A stretch of DNA of 64,000 nucleotides from Phorcus lineatus (GCA_921293015.1 OV121094.1:40732054-40796053), one strand, 5' to 3'; numbered from the stretch's first letter, positions 36,813 to 50,207 are shown. Program-made: numbers and translations. Notes: a model not told the origin generated them from the sequence alone.

Positions 36813-37582
36813 AGACCCTCTTCCTTCCTTCATGGTAAAATTGCACAGCAAGTGAACAGTTCTTGACACTATTAGAAAATATCATCAATAAATGCACAGG
36901 AGATTACTGGTGCTATGCTTTTTTGGCAATTATTTACTATCTGCAGCTGGGAATTGCAGCACTGAAACATATTTCTGAAGTGACAAGATTATTGTAAAGT
37001 CGAGACATTTTTTCAAAGATCAAATGGAAATAAAATCTAATTTGAACAGCGAAAGGAAAGGGTTTTTTTTGTAAATAAGGGCAGGGATAAAGTTCCATCG
37101 AGACAGTGAAATAAGAATTAAAGGAACACTAAGGTTCCTGAAGTAAAAAGGCAGTTACGATTATCTTTATATTTGTTTCTGTTTTTTATTTCGTTCTGGC
37201 AATGATTCTTTATGGAATAGTTTAACCTTCTAATTAAATTCACGCTTCCTTTTCTGCTCTTTCTTGAAACAAAGGTGACAAACATGAACACCGGATGATT
37301 TCAAATTTGCAGGAAATGTGATAAAATTTAGTAAACTTATATTATTACTGTATCTTACAAATGAAAACCATTTGAATCACTTCATGAAATGTCAGCCATA
37401 TATGCATAACTATCCGTGTTCATTGCCAATTTAAAAAGTATTCGCTATCAATCCAGTAAAACATGTCTTTGATTTTCAAACACACTTTGTAAAAGGTCCC
37501 GACTACCGGAATTAAAAATGAACTTGTCTGTCTCGTTTACTTTGCGTCTAAGTATTGAATATAAATTTAACCATTAACAAAG

Positions 37583-37720
37583 TTAAACCTTTTATTACCC
37601 ATATGGTTAATCATGAGTGATGACATATTTTCAATATGAGCACATGTGCACATATCACTTATGCCTAGCAACGACTGTTTCAGCGCGAGTTACCGTATTA
37701 TGTCGTCTGTGACGTCATCA
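37583..37720 (+). repeat. Dispersed repeat, copy 2 (pair with 34.65 kb)
   Basis: This is the partner of 34640-34785. Here it continues into GTGACGTCATCA and a G+C-rich stretch (GCGGGCCGCCGC) and is followed closely by the foldback at 37808. Both may therefore be parts of one larger composite element. Confidence 0.7.
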
Positions 37721-37807
37721 AACCATCGTTCGTGAGGTCACTGAAGCGGGCCGCCGCAAAGAAAGCAGGCCGCTTTCCGTGTGTTTTAAATGAAATAGAA
37801 TCGGTAA

Positions 37808-37949
37808 TAAAGATATTATAACCCTCGGAATTGTGTCATATGACTTTTACGAAACTCGTGCGAACTCGCTCTCGCTCGGGTAATACAAAAATTCGCACTC
37901 ATTTCGTAAAAGTCATATGACACACTTCCTCGGGTAATAATCTCTATAT
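37808..37949. mobile_element. Foldback hairpin element, arms about 57 bp
   Basis: Left arm 37808-37864 and right arm 37892-37949 are reverse complements with few mismatches. TGTCATATGACTTTTACGAAA faces TTTCGTAAAAGTCATATGACA, and the outer parts (CCCTCGG / CCTCGGG) also pair. The loop of about 27 bases is CT/CG-rich. A chance minus-strand frame at 37816-38004 overlaps it. It is likely a non-autonomous foldback transposon. Confidence 0.8.
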
Positions 37950-39224
37950 CCTGCATGTTTATGAAATGTTTTGTCATAATACACTGCACAAATGTAAATA
38001 TCATTTAAAATGTTTTTTTCTTTAGGTTTTCAAAGTCCGTTTTATCCCCACGCAGAGACTTTAATAGAAAACCAATGTGACGACATGGTAAGCATTTTAA
38101 CGTCAGAATAGCTCACATAAGGATACCATTGTAATGTTGTCGTATTCAGAAGAACCCAACTGCCTGATTGATCACTCGAACTTGAAAAAATGACATTTAC
38201 TTCGTGTAGAGACAGGAAACCAAATAGGGTAAAGCAGAAGCGATTATGCATAACCTAAATAGCTGAGAGTAAGGCAATTTAGTCCATTAACTTGCTTAAA
38301 TAAGATGTATCAATTAATCACTAAAATCTTTATAGTATCTTTCAAAATATCAATAAATTAATGAATGAACAGTCTCGGACGAGTTTAAAGTGCCACAGTG
38401 GTAACTTCGAAATGCGAATGAGTTTTTTCATATTCTTATCTAATGTATATGATTATTAGATAAATGTAAAATCACAAATGCACAAATTGCGGCATGAGTT
38501 ATGCAATTTATATTACAATTTATGTTTTATTCTACCTTCCGAAATAAGTTAACCTTGAAGCTGGTTATCGTCCCTATATATGTACTTTTCGAAGTTTGTA
38601 AACAAGCTCATCACAGTGATAGACATGTCACTCCCCTATTGGCCTCGACCTTCAGTTCAAGATCACATATTAGATTTTTCTTTTTATGTAACAAAAGCTT
38701 TTACCAAAGAAAGTTGACGTCTAGCACACATGGATAAGAAGTACGACAGTGACATAGATATGATGGTTTTAGCACATAGCTTTGTATTTCCTGTTTGTGA
38801 ACCTGATTGTGACCATTGTGAGAAGGATTGCTTGAGGATAAGTTTGTTTGACTGCATATTTCGCATTATGGTCTTCGGGGTGATAAAAGGCTACGGTTTT
38901 TAAGAATGAGATCTTACTGTTAAGATTGCCATGGCAATATTTTAAGGAAGAATACATACTTACCTAGTTAAGAGAGGTACCCTAAATATAGAAAGGAGTA
39001 CTTACGTGTGAATATAAGCGATTTATTACATGAATGGTTACTTTTACATGGGATTAGAATTATCTTTGCGATCAATGTAAATTAATATACTGAAACATGA
39101 GTTATAATGTTGCTAAAAGACATTTTTTATATTTATTACATTTCTGATAATGATACACTGATTAAAGCTTACGTCTTATTGCAAAAAAGACAAAAGTGAT
39201 ACGTTAGAATAATCATCAATATTA

Positions 39225-39300
39225 TCATCATTGCTTGACAATGGCACAAGAGGCTGCGTCGAAACGTCGCCTACTCAGAATAAAGAAGTTGTCATCCATA
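39225..39300 (+). repeat. Single copy of GAAACGTCG / AATAAAGAAGTTG motif
   Basis: GAAACGTCGC (39261-39270) is followed by AATAAAGAAGTTGTCATCCA (39279-39298), the same motif pair as each unit of the minus-strand array at 22330-22511 and its TTGATCATCCA end. Preceding CTTGACAATGGC resembles a decayed version of the segment usually upstream. It is probably the 3' end of a retroelement. Confidence 0.55.
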
Positions 39301-39948
39301 TCTTTAGGGGTTTTATTATAACAAAGTAAAGCAGTTTTACCTGAGAATAACTAGCATATACAATGGAAACGTAGAAGCTCCCGAATTGTGACTTGAATAA
39401 GTTGTTCTCATTCTGTGACAGCAATGATAACAATGCAAAGTTGAATCATTACAAAACTTTCACTTTTCATTTTAGAAGGTGAGTAAGTTAGTATGTCACT
39501 AACCTGTCAACACTCGAAAGATTACAAAACTTTAAGTGCGTAACACTTAGATTTACAAATCGTTACTTGTTTATTTGCACAAGTTCCAAATTTATATCTT
39601 AATGTGAAATGCAAAACCAATTTGCTGTTTTCTTTTGAAACATGATTCTGAAATCTTTCTAGAATGTCATCTGGAAACATCCTGTCCTAAAGAAATAAGG
39701 GATTAAGAAGTTAAACTATTAAGACAAAGATTTTAAAGAAGCAGATAGTTTGTCCCAAAGGATATGTTAATCCGGCTGTTACAGTGTTTGGGGCAGATGT
39801 GTCCTGTAATTCGAAACCAGTATCAATACAGAAAAATCTATGTTGTAAATGAAACACGGACTTTTTTCCAAACTTTTAGCCTATTATTATTGGCCTGCGC
39901 ATATTCACACTGATTCTGTGAGAGTTCAAAACACATTTAAACAGCTTT

Positions 39949-40420
39949 GCGCAGAAAGGTTTATTGTCCTTGACACTAAGGGTACATTTTTTAACGTGGA
40001 TAAGACAGTTGCTGCTTAAATTCATCGCTTAATTCCCCTTAGATAATCGAATTTGAAAAACCACTATAAATCTCCGTTGTTAATGCTTCAGGATTATATG
40101 TTAATAATCTAACTCGCGAGGCTAATCACTTCTTAATGGATTTTAAATGTTCAAACCAATCAGTGAGTACAATTATTGCGCAGAAAGGTTTATTTAATCA
40201 AATAAGTCCTGTCCTTGACAGTAAGGGTAAATTTTTTAACGTGGATAAGACAGAAGTGGCTTAAATTCATCGCTTAATTCCCCGTAGATAATCGCATTCG
40301 AAAAACCACTATAAATCGTTGTTGTTAATGCTTAAGGATTATAGGTGAATAATGTAACTCGCAAGGCTAAACACTTCTCGATGGATTTAAAATGTTCAAA
40401 CCAATCAGTGAGTAAAATTA
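39949..40420 (+). repeat. Tandem duplication, 229-bp offset, two copies
   Basis: Copy 1 (39949-40177) and copy 2 (40178-40420) both begin GCGCAGAAAGGTTTATT. They share TTTTTTAACGTGGATAAGAC, TTAAATTCATCGCTTAATTC, CCACTATAAATC, GTTGTTAATGCTT and TCAAACCAATCAGTGAGTA. Copy 2 has a small insertion near its start (TAATCAAATAAG). Identity is high, so the duplication is younger than most repeats here. Confidence 0.92.
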
Positions 40421-41579
40421 TCTAGATTTAACTTAAGGTCTGTTTGGTGTAAGGTGTTGTTAAAACTAAACATTGTTTATATAATATTGATTTACACCAA
40501 AGGGACATCTCTTGAAAATCGCCTGGTCAATTCCAAAACTCAACAGCAGTTCGACATTTAAAATGTGATGGAATGAACAATTATATGCACAGCTCATATG
40601 ATGACAAGTTACACGAAAAACACATGTAAATAAGTAAATAATTATATAATAATTGAAAAAATAGTTATGTAGAAAGGATTTCACGTATTTATTTCATGAT
40701 TTCATTTATCAAATGTTATCATGCAAAAACAAATGACATTGATTGATTGCCCTCTTTAAACACATGGTCACAGCATGGTTTCATATTTGTCTTTTTTTAG
40801 TCTATAAGTCAAATTCTCGATTTTTAGGCCTACTGTTTCACAGTTTTTTTATATCAGATAAATTAGAAGAGTTTTTTAAAAAAAATAATTGAGAAGGTAT
40901 CTGGGGATTTTTATATTCAGGAAAAACGACTGATGGTGTATTTCGAAATTGACTTTGGCTGAAATCGATAAAACTGTGCATGTGGTTCTGAGACCGAGCC
41001 GTTATATATGAATCGAACTAAACATAATCATGTTTTAATGTGTCTGATATGTTAATGACATTGTGATCAACTGCTTTAAATCAAAGTCATTTTTCAATAT
41101 TGTACTCTTTTGGATTGAGGACCTCGAAATTTGATTGGAAATAGTAAACCTCCAACTTGTATTTAGAAATATCATTCAACCAAAGTTTTGGCTTTTTAAA
41201 GTTCTTAGTATGAAACTGGTTAGGTATTTATATTTACTTTAGAACGTTTGTCATTGAAACAGCACTTGTACAGTAGTCAATTTCCAAATTCGAAATAATT
41301 ATATTATTAATTTTACAGAGTAACAGCAGCGTGCATACTGGCAGAGGGGAAAAACTCATTGATTTATTCAAAAACAATTACTAGATGTTAAACTGGTAAA
41401 TATTTGAGGAGTCGTGGATTCTTATTGACTTAAATTACTGAAACTTATTGAAACAAACATGATGTTATGGATTGATCCTACCAATTGATTGTTAGCAAAC
41501 CGATCGAGCAGAACAATGTACACCAAGCAGTGAATAATGGCGAAACTAAACCATCTTCACTCTCCATGTGATATTCGGT

Positions 41580-41917
41580 GGCTTGATCAAAGACCTTCTA
41601 AGTGGCCATGCAGACACTAATAAACTTGAAATATTGATCACATGGAAAATGACCATCTCCAAGAAAAGAGAATACAGACAAGTTAAGTAATGAAGAGTGC
41701 AAATGAAGAGTAAGAAATGAAGAGTGCTTACTCTTCATTGTCTGTTATCTAGTCTGAGGTATTTCCATATCAAAGGGTTAAACTAAAGTATAATACAAGT
41801 TAACAACACATGGTTATGTGGCTACGTCACTGACATTATCATTTGCAAACTTTCATCACGACGATATACTCAGAATGAACAGTATGGATGATAAAAGGCA
41901 CACACGTTGTTGGTACA
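41580..41917 (+). repeat. Large repeat copy A, module 1
   Basis: It matches 48323-48636: CTAAGTGGCCATGCAGACA versus CTAAGTGGTCATACAGACA, then ATAAACTT.AAA.ATTG, CACATGGA / GACATGTGGA, AAAGA.AA..CGGACAAG-like, ATATCAAA and GTGGCT..GTC.CTGACATTATC. This is the first module of the tandemly amplified region. Confidence 0.65.
41689..41739. repeat. Triplicate AATGAAGAGT unit forming a perfect hairpin
   Basis: AATGAAGAGT occurs at 41689, 41702 and 41716. AATGAAGAGTAAG (41702-41714) is followed by its exact reverse complement (41727-41739) after a 12-base loop. The block lies inside module 1 of copy A and is absent from copy B, so it arose after the duplication. Confidence 0.8.
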
Positions 41918-42011
41918 AAGATACCGATGAGGAAAAGAAATAAAGAAATGAAATTACACGAGCCTCTTGTTAAGGACTACAATAAAGTCATTTTGTTAAT
42001 GTATCTATGAA

Positions 42012-42445
42012 AGAATAAGGTTTTATTTGTGATAAATCTGTCAACGCCTTCGGTAACATTGTTGCAAAGGTCGTTTAGAGATACATTCGTTTGTAAAGAC
42101 TTATATGGATGGCATATATATCATCTGTATATTCACAGATTTATTTAAAAATTTGGTTGCTTGGAGTACCCTTGTATTTCCTTTTTTAAGACGTTATACA
42201 TTTTAAAACCCACATAAAGTCGTTTACCGTCTTAGCCCACAGTCAATCCTCTAATTTAAGATCTACTTGATTGTAGAATAATGAACCATTTCTATATCCT
42301 GCTGACCTTAATAGACCCCTGTCGCTCGATTTATCAGACATCCGTACTGATACATTTGCAATTATAAGACGAAAACAGTTCTGCTTGGCAATATTAAGAG
42401 CTTAGCTTAATCACAATTCTTGTAATTAAAAAATGGGCATGCATG
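42012..42445 (+). repeat. Large repeat copy A, module 2
   Basis: It matches 49640-50077 and is the best-conserved module. GATCTACTTGATT.TAGAAT, AATGAACCATTTCTAT.TCC, GCTGACCT, GACCCCTGTCG, ATTTATCAGACATCCGT and CTTGTAATTAA are nearly identical, with diverged sequence between. Neither strand has an open frame across the conserved part. Confidence 0.8.
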
Positions 42446-43859
42446 AACTAGAGTTGATTCGCACTAATCTATGGATCTTTATATTTTCATCTCATCTTAT
42501 AACATGAACCTATATTGATGTCAATGTTGGATATGAACTTACCCCACATGAGAAAATGTTTCTTTAAATCAGGGTATGTTATAGTTGTCATCAGTTAATC
42601 ATTACTTTGACCATCACATTCATGCTTGTTACGCTGTATGAATCAAAGATGATGTAAGGTCAGGTAAACTGCAATTGTGAACGATAAACCCTCTGAAGGG
42701 TAAGATAATTGTCATAACTTTAATACTGAAGATCGAAGGAACAAAAATAAATTACTTCCATTGTCATCTGCTGAAGGCTAAAATATGTGTCTCCTTAGCT
42801 AATTATAGCTTGCACATAAAAAATTGACATTTTTGGTTATTTCCATGATAAAATAAATAAGACATTTCCCCCAGACCGGAACTGTATCATTCGCCAGAGC
42901 TCTTTGAAAATTGAATAATCATCATGTGTTGTGATGCCCTTTGGGTTTTTAGATTTAATTCTTTTCTCATTTTAGGAACAATACGTATCACTCTCAGTTG
43001 TTGCTGAACATTTTATGAATTTGTCAGGGCTTGTGATTGAAATCAAACATAACGATAAGCTAACAGCTCCTCATAAGGATTCCACAAGCGGCGTCAGTAA
43101 CATGAAGCTTTTGTATTTTCTCACTTATTTTCAATTGTCAAAAGTCATGAGTCATGCAGGTAAAAACATGAAATCTGCCAACTATGTAAATCCGAGTAGC
43201 AGACATTAATTTTTTTACATTTTGCAGATAAAGCCAACTGTTGGTTTTTTTTAACGTTTACTTTTCAACCAAAGCCTTTTCTTCTCCTTAAGAAAAAAAT
43301 ATTATATCAAAAGAAACGTCATCATTCTTGCTCTAAAGTAAACTACCTTTAAACGTTTAACACACCTTATAATCACTCAGATCATCAGCTAATATTTACA
43401 TTCACCTACACATTCTAAACGTTGGTCATGAAAATCATGAAAAGGAATCTAAATATATACTAGAAACTGTAATTTCCTACTTTGAAATTGGACTTGATCA
43501 AGTGACAACTATTCTTTTATTGGAGGCAGAGGTAATTAGACCATTCAAATTGCAAGGTAGAAATATAAATAATATCGAGGGACAGTCATATACAGACTGC
43601 CGAATGTAAACTTAAAGAAGTCATATTTCCCCTCTCGCATAGATATTTTCCTAATGAAGTCCTTAGCATCATCTCGACGATATTTATTTAAGGAAACATT
43701 CCTGGTGATATTGAAATATCAGTTTAAATGAATGTACGTGACGTTGACATGTCTGGACAGCAGCACACATACACTCAGACACATGTGAAGGTGTTACAAC
43801 TTTTAAAATTATCATTATCATGGATTATTAATATAATCAAAGCATAGAAAATTTATACA

Positions 43860-44370
43860 CTACTTTAAAATGAATTATCTGTAGAATGTTCTGAAATATT
43901 CCATTTATTTTTTATTGTCTGTCAAACGGATCTGGTGTCCTGTTGCAGTGAAAGTTTACTAAAAATCAAATATTTAAGCTAACTTTTGCCAATCACGAAT
44001 ATACTAAGAGTCTGCAATTCTAAAATCTCACATTTGACATTTTAAAGCTAATTTGATTTACATCAATTTAGAATCTTAATCGACAATTCAAATTTTACTT
44101 TGAAACGATTAATCATCATACAGAGAATGATAAAGTTGCAAAGATAATAACAGTACCAAAGTCCTGGCAATTTATTTTTCATTAACATTAAAGTTCATCG
44201 TGTATTTATTCATCTGATTTATAATATAAACAATACTTAACAACCTAAAAAGACCATGCTATCAATTGCCAATATAATACAAAGCAGTTATTCTCTTCAA
44301 CGAGTGATTTGTTAGGAACTATGATTCCTCTTTAAAGACAAAACCTCATTTAAGCAAAGTCAAGAGCAAA
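43860..44370 (+). repeat. Large repeat copy A, module 3
   Basis: It matches 53180-53750 (B) and 59250-59790 (C). Shared: GCTAACTTTTG, ATCTCACATTTGACATTT, AATC.TAATCGAC, AT.ATCAT, GATAATAACAGTAC, CCTGGCAA, CATTAACATTA and GAACTATGA..CCTCTTTAAAGACAAA. A short AATGTAAACTTAAAGAAG match at 43614 (B: 52873) lies just upstream. Confidence 0.75.
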
Positions 44371-44429
44371 CGCATGTCCTCTTATGGCCATGGATGTTTT
44401 CGGAGAGAAGAATGCGTGTTGTTGCCATA

Positions 44430-45030
44430 GGATGTCTACGATGAGATCGGGCGCAGTGACTCTGTCTATATTATTCATCATATAATCGATGATATATTGT
44501 GGTTTGATATGATAGCTTAAAAGTTTGATCTATCCTTTCGCACATGCTTTATTGTTATTCTGACAGAATGTTCAACTACACATACTACTATTTATGGCTA
44601 AAATTGAATGAAATTGTTTATAAGGAAGTCCAGTTTATAGTAGTTTCTCGTCCTCGTTGTAATGAAATCCTAACAATTGAAAACAAAATGTAAGCTATAT
44701 GGCCCTGCATAATTGTACTTTTGCAACTTATTACGTCTTGATTGTTCCACTACAAGATAAGCTTGATTTTGAAAACGTACGTAAAATATGGTATTTTAGA
44801 TACAAACGCTATTGTTGGGGTTCGTGATGGTAACAATTCACAAAGTCAATTATGTTTTTCAACATTAAAGAATTACGAGTGAAAAACTCATTTCCTATTT
44901 TAACCCACATGTCCGAATAATATGGCCCTTTATATTATACCCGTCCATTGACAGGGCGGCTGCAGCATTAACACGATCAATCGGGAATTCCCAGACTAAT
45001 GAAATATTATCAAACTGTTCTTAAGTTGAA
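44430..45030 (+). repeat. Large repeat copy A, module 4
   Basis: The start ATGTCTACGATGAGATCGG with GCGCAGTGAC matches C at 60243 and B at about 53830. The second half (44790-45030) matches C at 60770-61025: TTCGTGATG / TTCTTGATG, ACAAAGTCAATTA, GTGAAAA.CTCATTTCCTA, ATACCCGTCCA and CCCAGAC.AAT. B lacks this second half, consistent with a deletion of about 1 kb in B. Confidence 0.65.
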
Positions 45031-45569
45031 AAATATTGTTCAATGAAAATAGACTGTTGTACATAAATGTATACAACTGACTGCATGGGAAGTATGTAGG
45101 ATATATGGCAGGAGTCATAATTCATGGTTTGAGTGTTGTTTCTTCCTCGAAAATATTTACATCATCATTACTTGAACTGAAAGGAAACTATTGTTTACAT
45201 GTTTCGTTATAAGACGTAAGTTTTCATTGATTTTATATTCAAATAAAATCTACAATAAGTCATACAGCTATTTTTATTGTTATAATAGATAAACATTTCT
45301 GAACAGAAAGATTACATTAACGGCTCTCAAAACAGTTTGAAGGGAAAACATTGAACTATTTAAAACTGGCAAAATAAGGTAACCGTCAGGAGGATCACTT
45401 TTTCAAATAGCTTTTTAACTGTTTCATTTTACAAAAAACTTGCAGATAATATTTGATAGATATAACCTCTTGCTCCATAATGTTGAGAAATCTGAGGACA
45501 TTTTGTAAACTTTGCGTTTGTAATTATAAAACTTTCAAATTCTGTTATTGATAGTCGGTATATGTAGCT

Positions 45570-46390
45570 TGACATTTAGAGTTGGCTTAACTATTGGTCA
45601 AGGAATACATTGTCTGTCTGGAAATACATTTAATGGTCAAACGAGAGAAGATATAGTTTATCAAAGTAATACTTAATAATTTATGAAAATGGTAATTTAT
45701 CAAGGCATTTATTTAAATCTGTAGGGACTTATAATATTTTGCAAAAGTATTCTTAAGTTAACGGGCATTTCATTTGTCTTTTGAAACCAATACCAATATC
45801 CATTAGGAAAATATGAAACTATAATATTAACCAGTTAGGGGCATGATACTGGATATAGAAGATAGCATTTTAATTTATATATGGAAGACTTTCATTTGAT
45901 ATGTTGTCCTGCAAACTTCCTTTCCGTAAGAAGGGATAAACTAACCACACATGATAGATGCGATTACTTATTTATCATATCAAATTTGCAATAGAATCTG
46001 AACTATTGTCATCAATCCTCATTTAAAGAAATCCGTTGTCAGAAGTTATTGCTTTCCATTTTGATCGACGATATCACATTGTCTATGACGTAAAGAGATG
46101 TATTTCTGTCATCAGCAAAATGTCATATAACAATTTTAGTTAACGGTATCATCAGATTTATCATCATTGAATTATCAAATGTTTATTATTCAATAATTAT
46201 CAAGTAACATATCAACCCAAATGAAACTCAATTCATGCATGTAAATATCCACATAAAGCTTAAGCTTATAGTCTTCTGTTATGTTTCGTTGTGATTTTGT
46301 AATTGCATGGGACATTATACTACCAAGCTAACACATCAATTATTTGAATTGTTTACAATTACAGCAATAGCGTTCCAAATTGTTTGAAGA
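45570..46390 (+). repeat. Large repeat copy A, module 5
   Basis: It matches B 54010-54490, D 56960-57200 and C 61640-62260. The hallmark is AACCACACATGATAGATG, then AGAA...GAACAATTG-like, ATCCTC, GTTGTCAGAAGT.ATTGCTTT, CCATTTT, and GATGTATTTCTGTCATC.GCAA. In A and C the similarity continues to AACGGTATCAT and further to GTTTACAATTACA. It is the only module seen four times. Confidence 0.8.
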
Positions 46391-48322
46391 AAAAGGTAAA
46401 ATATTTCACTTTATATTTATTGTTATGTTCATTTACATTTTTGCTGAGTTGTTCGAAAACTTAGGCACTTTGAATATGTTATATGTCAACATTCTTATCA
46501 ATCATGATTTATGATTTATGTTCATTAAGTGATGAGCTTCTTCGCCAAAGACTTTGGAAGGACGTCTTTAATACCAATATCCGATACTTTCTAGTTATTA
46601 TTTCTGACATTGTTTCATATTCTAGTTAGAAGCAATTGTCACATCTATCATCATTTCAATGCAGTAGATAAAGGTAGAGTACAACACCTTTTGTGAAACC
46701 AGCGAGGATCCGCTGATCTCAGGGTAGCAAGAAGAATGAGAAATATACAAAATAATGCAGATGAAAATCCATCAAGCTATCGATAGATGAATAGATTTTA
46801 TTTGATTTTCATGCTTTAGTTACCCACCCGTTTTACTTAAACCAATATGTAGCAAATAATAATTCGAAAAACAACAATTAAATATCACTGTTGCTTGTGT
46901 TGTTTTTGACCAGAGGGCAATCTATCTTGTAAATAATACGATGTCAATCTGTCGGTTTTCATCTGGAATAGGATTTTCAAGAATAGATATTTAAATTAGC
47001 ATTGATAATTTCATACCAAGTTAATACTGAAATGTCAGTTATGATTTATTAGATATGAAGTTTGATTGGTAATAGTTAACCTAACATTTACCGAATAATC
47101 ATCTCGACAGGATCAATTACTGGAGTCTGGAAGAGTTCTCATTTGATTTTGATTCTAATCTAATTAAACTTACACTGGTAATTTGATTTAATTTGGAGAT
47201 TTTCTTTTACTTGCAGTGTAACTTAATGACAAGAGACATTTATCAATTGCATATAACATTTATAGGTATTAATAAGCGGTTGACCTCAACACGAGCAATG
47301 TCAATAATTAACAAAAATTGTATCTTGTTATAACAGATAATTACAAATTGATAAAGTCGAATATGTGAAATTATTGTATTACGGATGTCATTGATTTCGG
47401 ATTTGTTTTTTTATAGTTGGTATTCATTGCAAGTCTTTTAAAATCATTGCATCCTGCTAATTTTCATTAGTATCTTAAGTATTATAAACGTTAAAGATTA
47501 AACACCATCAATAAAATAACCAAGAATGGTAAAAACATAAATTGCAAACATTGAATTGTGATATACAACGTTTCATTTTCCAGATAATCATTGCCACTCC
47601 ATCTTGTAAACAATAGACATCACGTACAAAGATTTACTATCATGTTGACAAAGTCTTTCAAATTTACGAAAACACCATCAACCCTCATGTGCAAAAACTT
47701 TCCATGTTTTCTTTTTACTCTGACAAAATAAGATTATTTAAAACATCAAAAGATTAATAAATGATAAATTAACCAAGAGATACAAGAGATACCAAGAGAT
47801 AAATATGCTATTTGAATATTTGAAGGCTATCGGTGAAAACTTGATACATATCGGAAAGGTGTAAACAAGTTCTTGGGTACAAATTGTGAGTAAGACAAGG
47901 TATTTTTAAGTTAAAAACAACATGGTACCGATGGTGTTAAAATCTAAACTACGCTGACAATGGTAATGATTTCCTGATGTTATTAATGTTTTGATACCTA
48001 TCACTTTACCTCCTGATGATTTTGCATTTCATTTCATAAGGATTCATGCATACTCATTGATCATATCAATAAACAGGACATGGCAACTCTTAACGGGAAA
48101 ACGTATACATATTTAAGCTTAAACTATAAAAATGCATAAATCGGTCAATGTGCTGAAGGAAAATATTGCAACACCAAACATATCATATTCATATGTCGAC
48201 AGTCTTAACAAAAGTACTAATACTTTGCAGGTATGTTGATATCCCTTCTGAGGAATACATAACTTTCACAGAATTGTACCGTCGGCTTCACAGACGACTT
48301 CAGCGTCTTTGTAAGTTGTTGC
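46391..48322. other. No gene seen; copy A tail
   Basis: AT-rich. A weak match (TTTGATTGG.AATAGT.AACCT) links 47057 with 41133, suggesting another worn module of the large repeat. No frame is supported. Confidence 0.4.
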
Positions 48323-48636
48323 TGATCTAAAAAAGCTCTAAGTGGTCATACAGACAGAGTATAAACTTCAAACATTGGACATGTGGACAATGGAATCTTC
48401 AAAGGAAAGAATGCGGACAAGAGGTGAAACGAAGAGTACTTGTAATCCTCCTTTACTGTGTTGAAAGTATTTCTGTATCAAATAGTTACATGGAGGTGTC
48501 ATAAAAGTTCATAATACAAGGTTTTGTGGCTTTGTCTCTGACATTATCTATAACAGGTTAATAAAAGCTTGATGATAATGGCGTTCTTTACGGAAATGAA
48601 AAGTGCAGATGATTAAACACTTACACGTTGATGTTA
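48323..48636 (+). repeat. Large repeat copy B, module 1
   Basis: This is the partner of 41580-41917, same orientation, about 6.74 kb downstream. It lacks the AATGAAGAGT triplet block of copy A. Confidence 0.65.
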
Positions 48637-49639
48637 GTCTTTATTGTTTAGTACATATCATTGCCATTATTGAATAAAATAATAATTAATCACATACATG
48701 TTATTGTCAATAACAAATTTATATGTAAATGGTCCCCTTTGGACGGCATTGTTACACAATCTGTCCTAAAACTTGATTAAATTTATCTGAAATGCTTCCT
48801 AAATAGCTTGTAAAGATGGTTATGTGATCTGGGTCTCTTCAAGTATAGAAAAGCAAACATGATAACACATTGAGACAAATTCACAAAATGGTATACTGTA
48901 TATGCCATAGCTTTGAAATTTTCTCCAAGAAATGTCTTACTCTCGCCGTTATATGATCAGTAAACCCTACGATAATCAAAATTACCAAAACAAATTTACT
49001 AGTGACATTTTGTGAAGAATAAAATAAAATCAATAAAATAAAATTGCTAAAAAAATTGAAAACCTATTAGTAAATACATAACTTGGATGTTTAACTTATG
49101 AAATTATATGTTGATGTAAGATATTTCCATTTGAACAGTTTCATTCAAGACATGCAACGAGAAAGCCCACGTACCCGTTTCGACCATATGTTGAGTTGAA
49201 ACCATTGTTGATACTTTACTGAAATTCAGAGGAGAAGAGTTCTTTACAAGAGACAAACGTACAGTGCTGTTGTTATTTATCAAATAATATGATAATGTTG
49301 CTTTATTCACAAACTCATAAAAAGATTATAATGTATAGAAGAGATAACCATTGTCAATATTAAGACTGTGGTCTCAAAGTCATTAGAAATTGTATATCTT
49401 CAATGTACGTTACACTACACTAAAAAGAATTTGTAAAAGTTTCGACTAATGGAGACTAACTGACATAATTAAATCAGTTCCAAAGATTTTTATCAGTAGT
49501 CATTGATAAAACATTTACGATTGAAAACCGTTTACTACAACCTTGGAAACGTGACCAACTAAACAAACTGAAGTACTATAATTACTATAGAGGAAACGTA
49601 AGAAAAATACATGTTAAGAAATACATGTATCAATGAACG
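48637..49639. other. Spacer in copy B, no gene seen
   Basis: About 0.9 kb longer than the equivalent interval in copy A (41917-42012), so an insertion here or a deletion in A is implied. A chance-length minus-strand frame at 49104-49310 is not supported. Confidence 0.4.
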
Positions 49640-50095
49640 ATTTGGGTTTTATTTGTATAAAGAGGCTGCCTAATTCACTTCTCCGCCTTCTGTAACATTC
49701 CGACAGCGTTCCATTACAGGTAAACTCTGATGTAAAGACGTATTTGGATTGCGTATATGATAGGGTTATTTACAAGGTTTTGTGGAAGAGTTTAATTGCT
49801 GAAATTTTCCTTGAAAAATTCTTCTTCAAAATAACCTTATACAATAAATTCGTTGACAGTCTTAGCCTAGAGTCGATCACCAAAATTCAGGATCTACTTG
49901 ATTATAGAATAATGAACCATTTCTATGTCCCGCTGACCTAAATTGACCCCTGTCGATTCATTTATCAGACATCCGTGTTTCTAGATTTGTTACAAGATTA
50001 AGGCAGTTTCTGCCGGGCAATCTGCTGGGTTCTCTGGTATAAATGGAGCTTTCTCAATCACATTTCTTGTAATTAACACAAGTTGATTAAACATG
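49640..50095 (+). repeat. Large repeat copy B, module 2
   Basis: This is the partner of 42012-42445, offset about 7.62 kb. The LINE at 50208-51256 lies immediately downstream and separates this module from module 3 in copy B. Confidence 0.8.
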
Positions 50096-50207
50096 TCCAA
50101 TGCAAACATATGCGAGAAATACACCATGTTCAAGTAACAAATTCATAATTAAATATCTAAATACATTTTCATTGGTTAAGTTCATTCAACTTAGAAATAA
50201 GTTCAAA

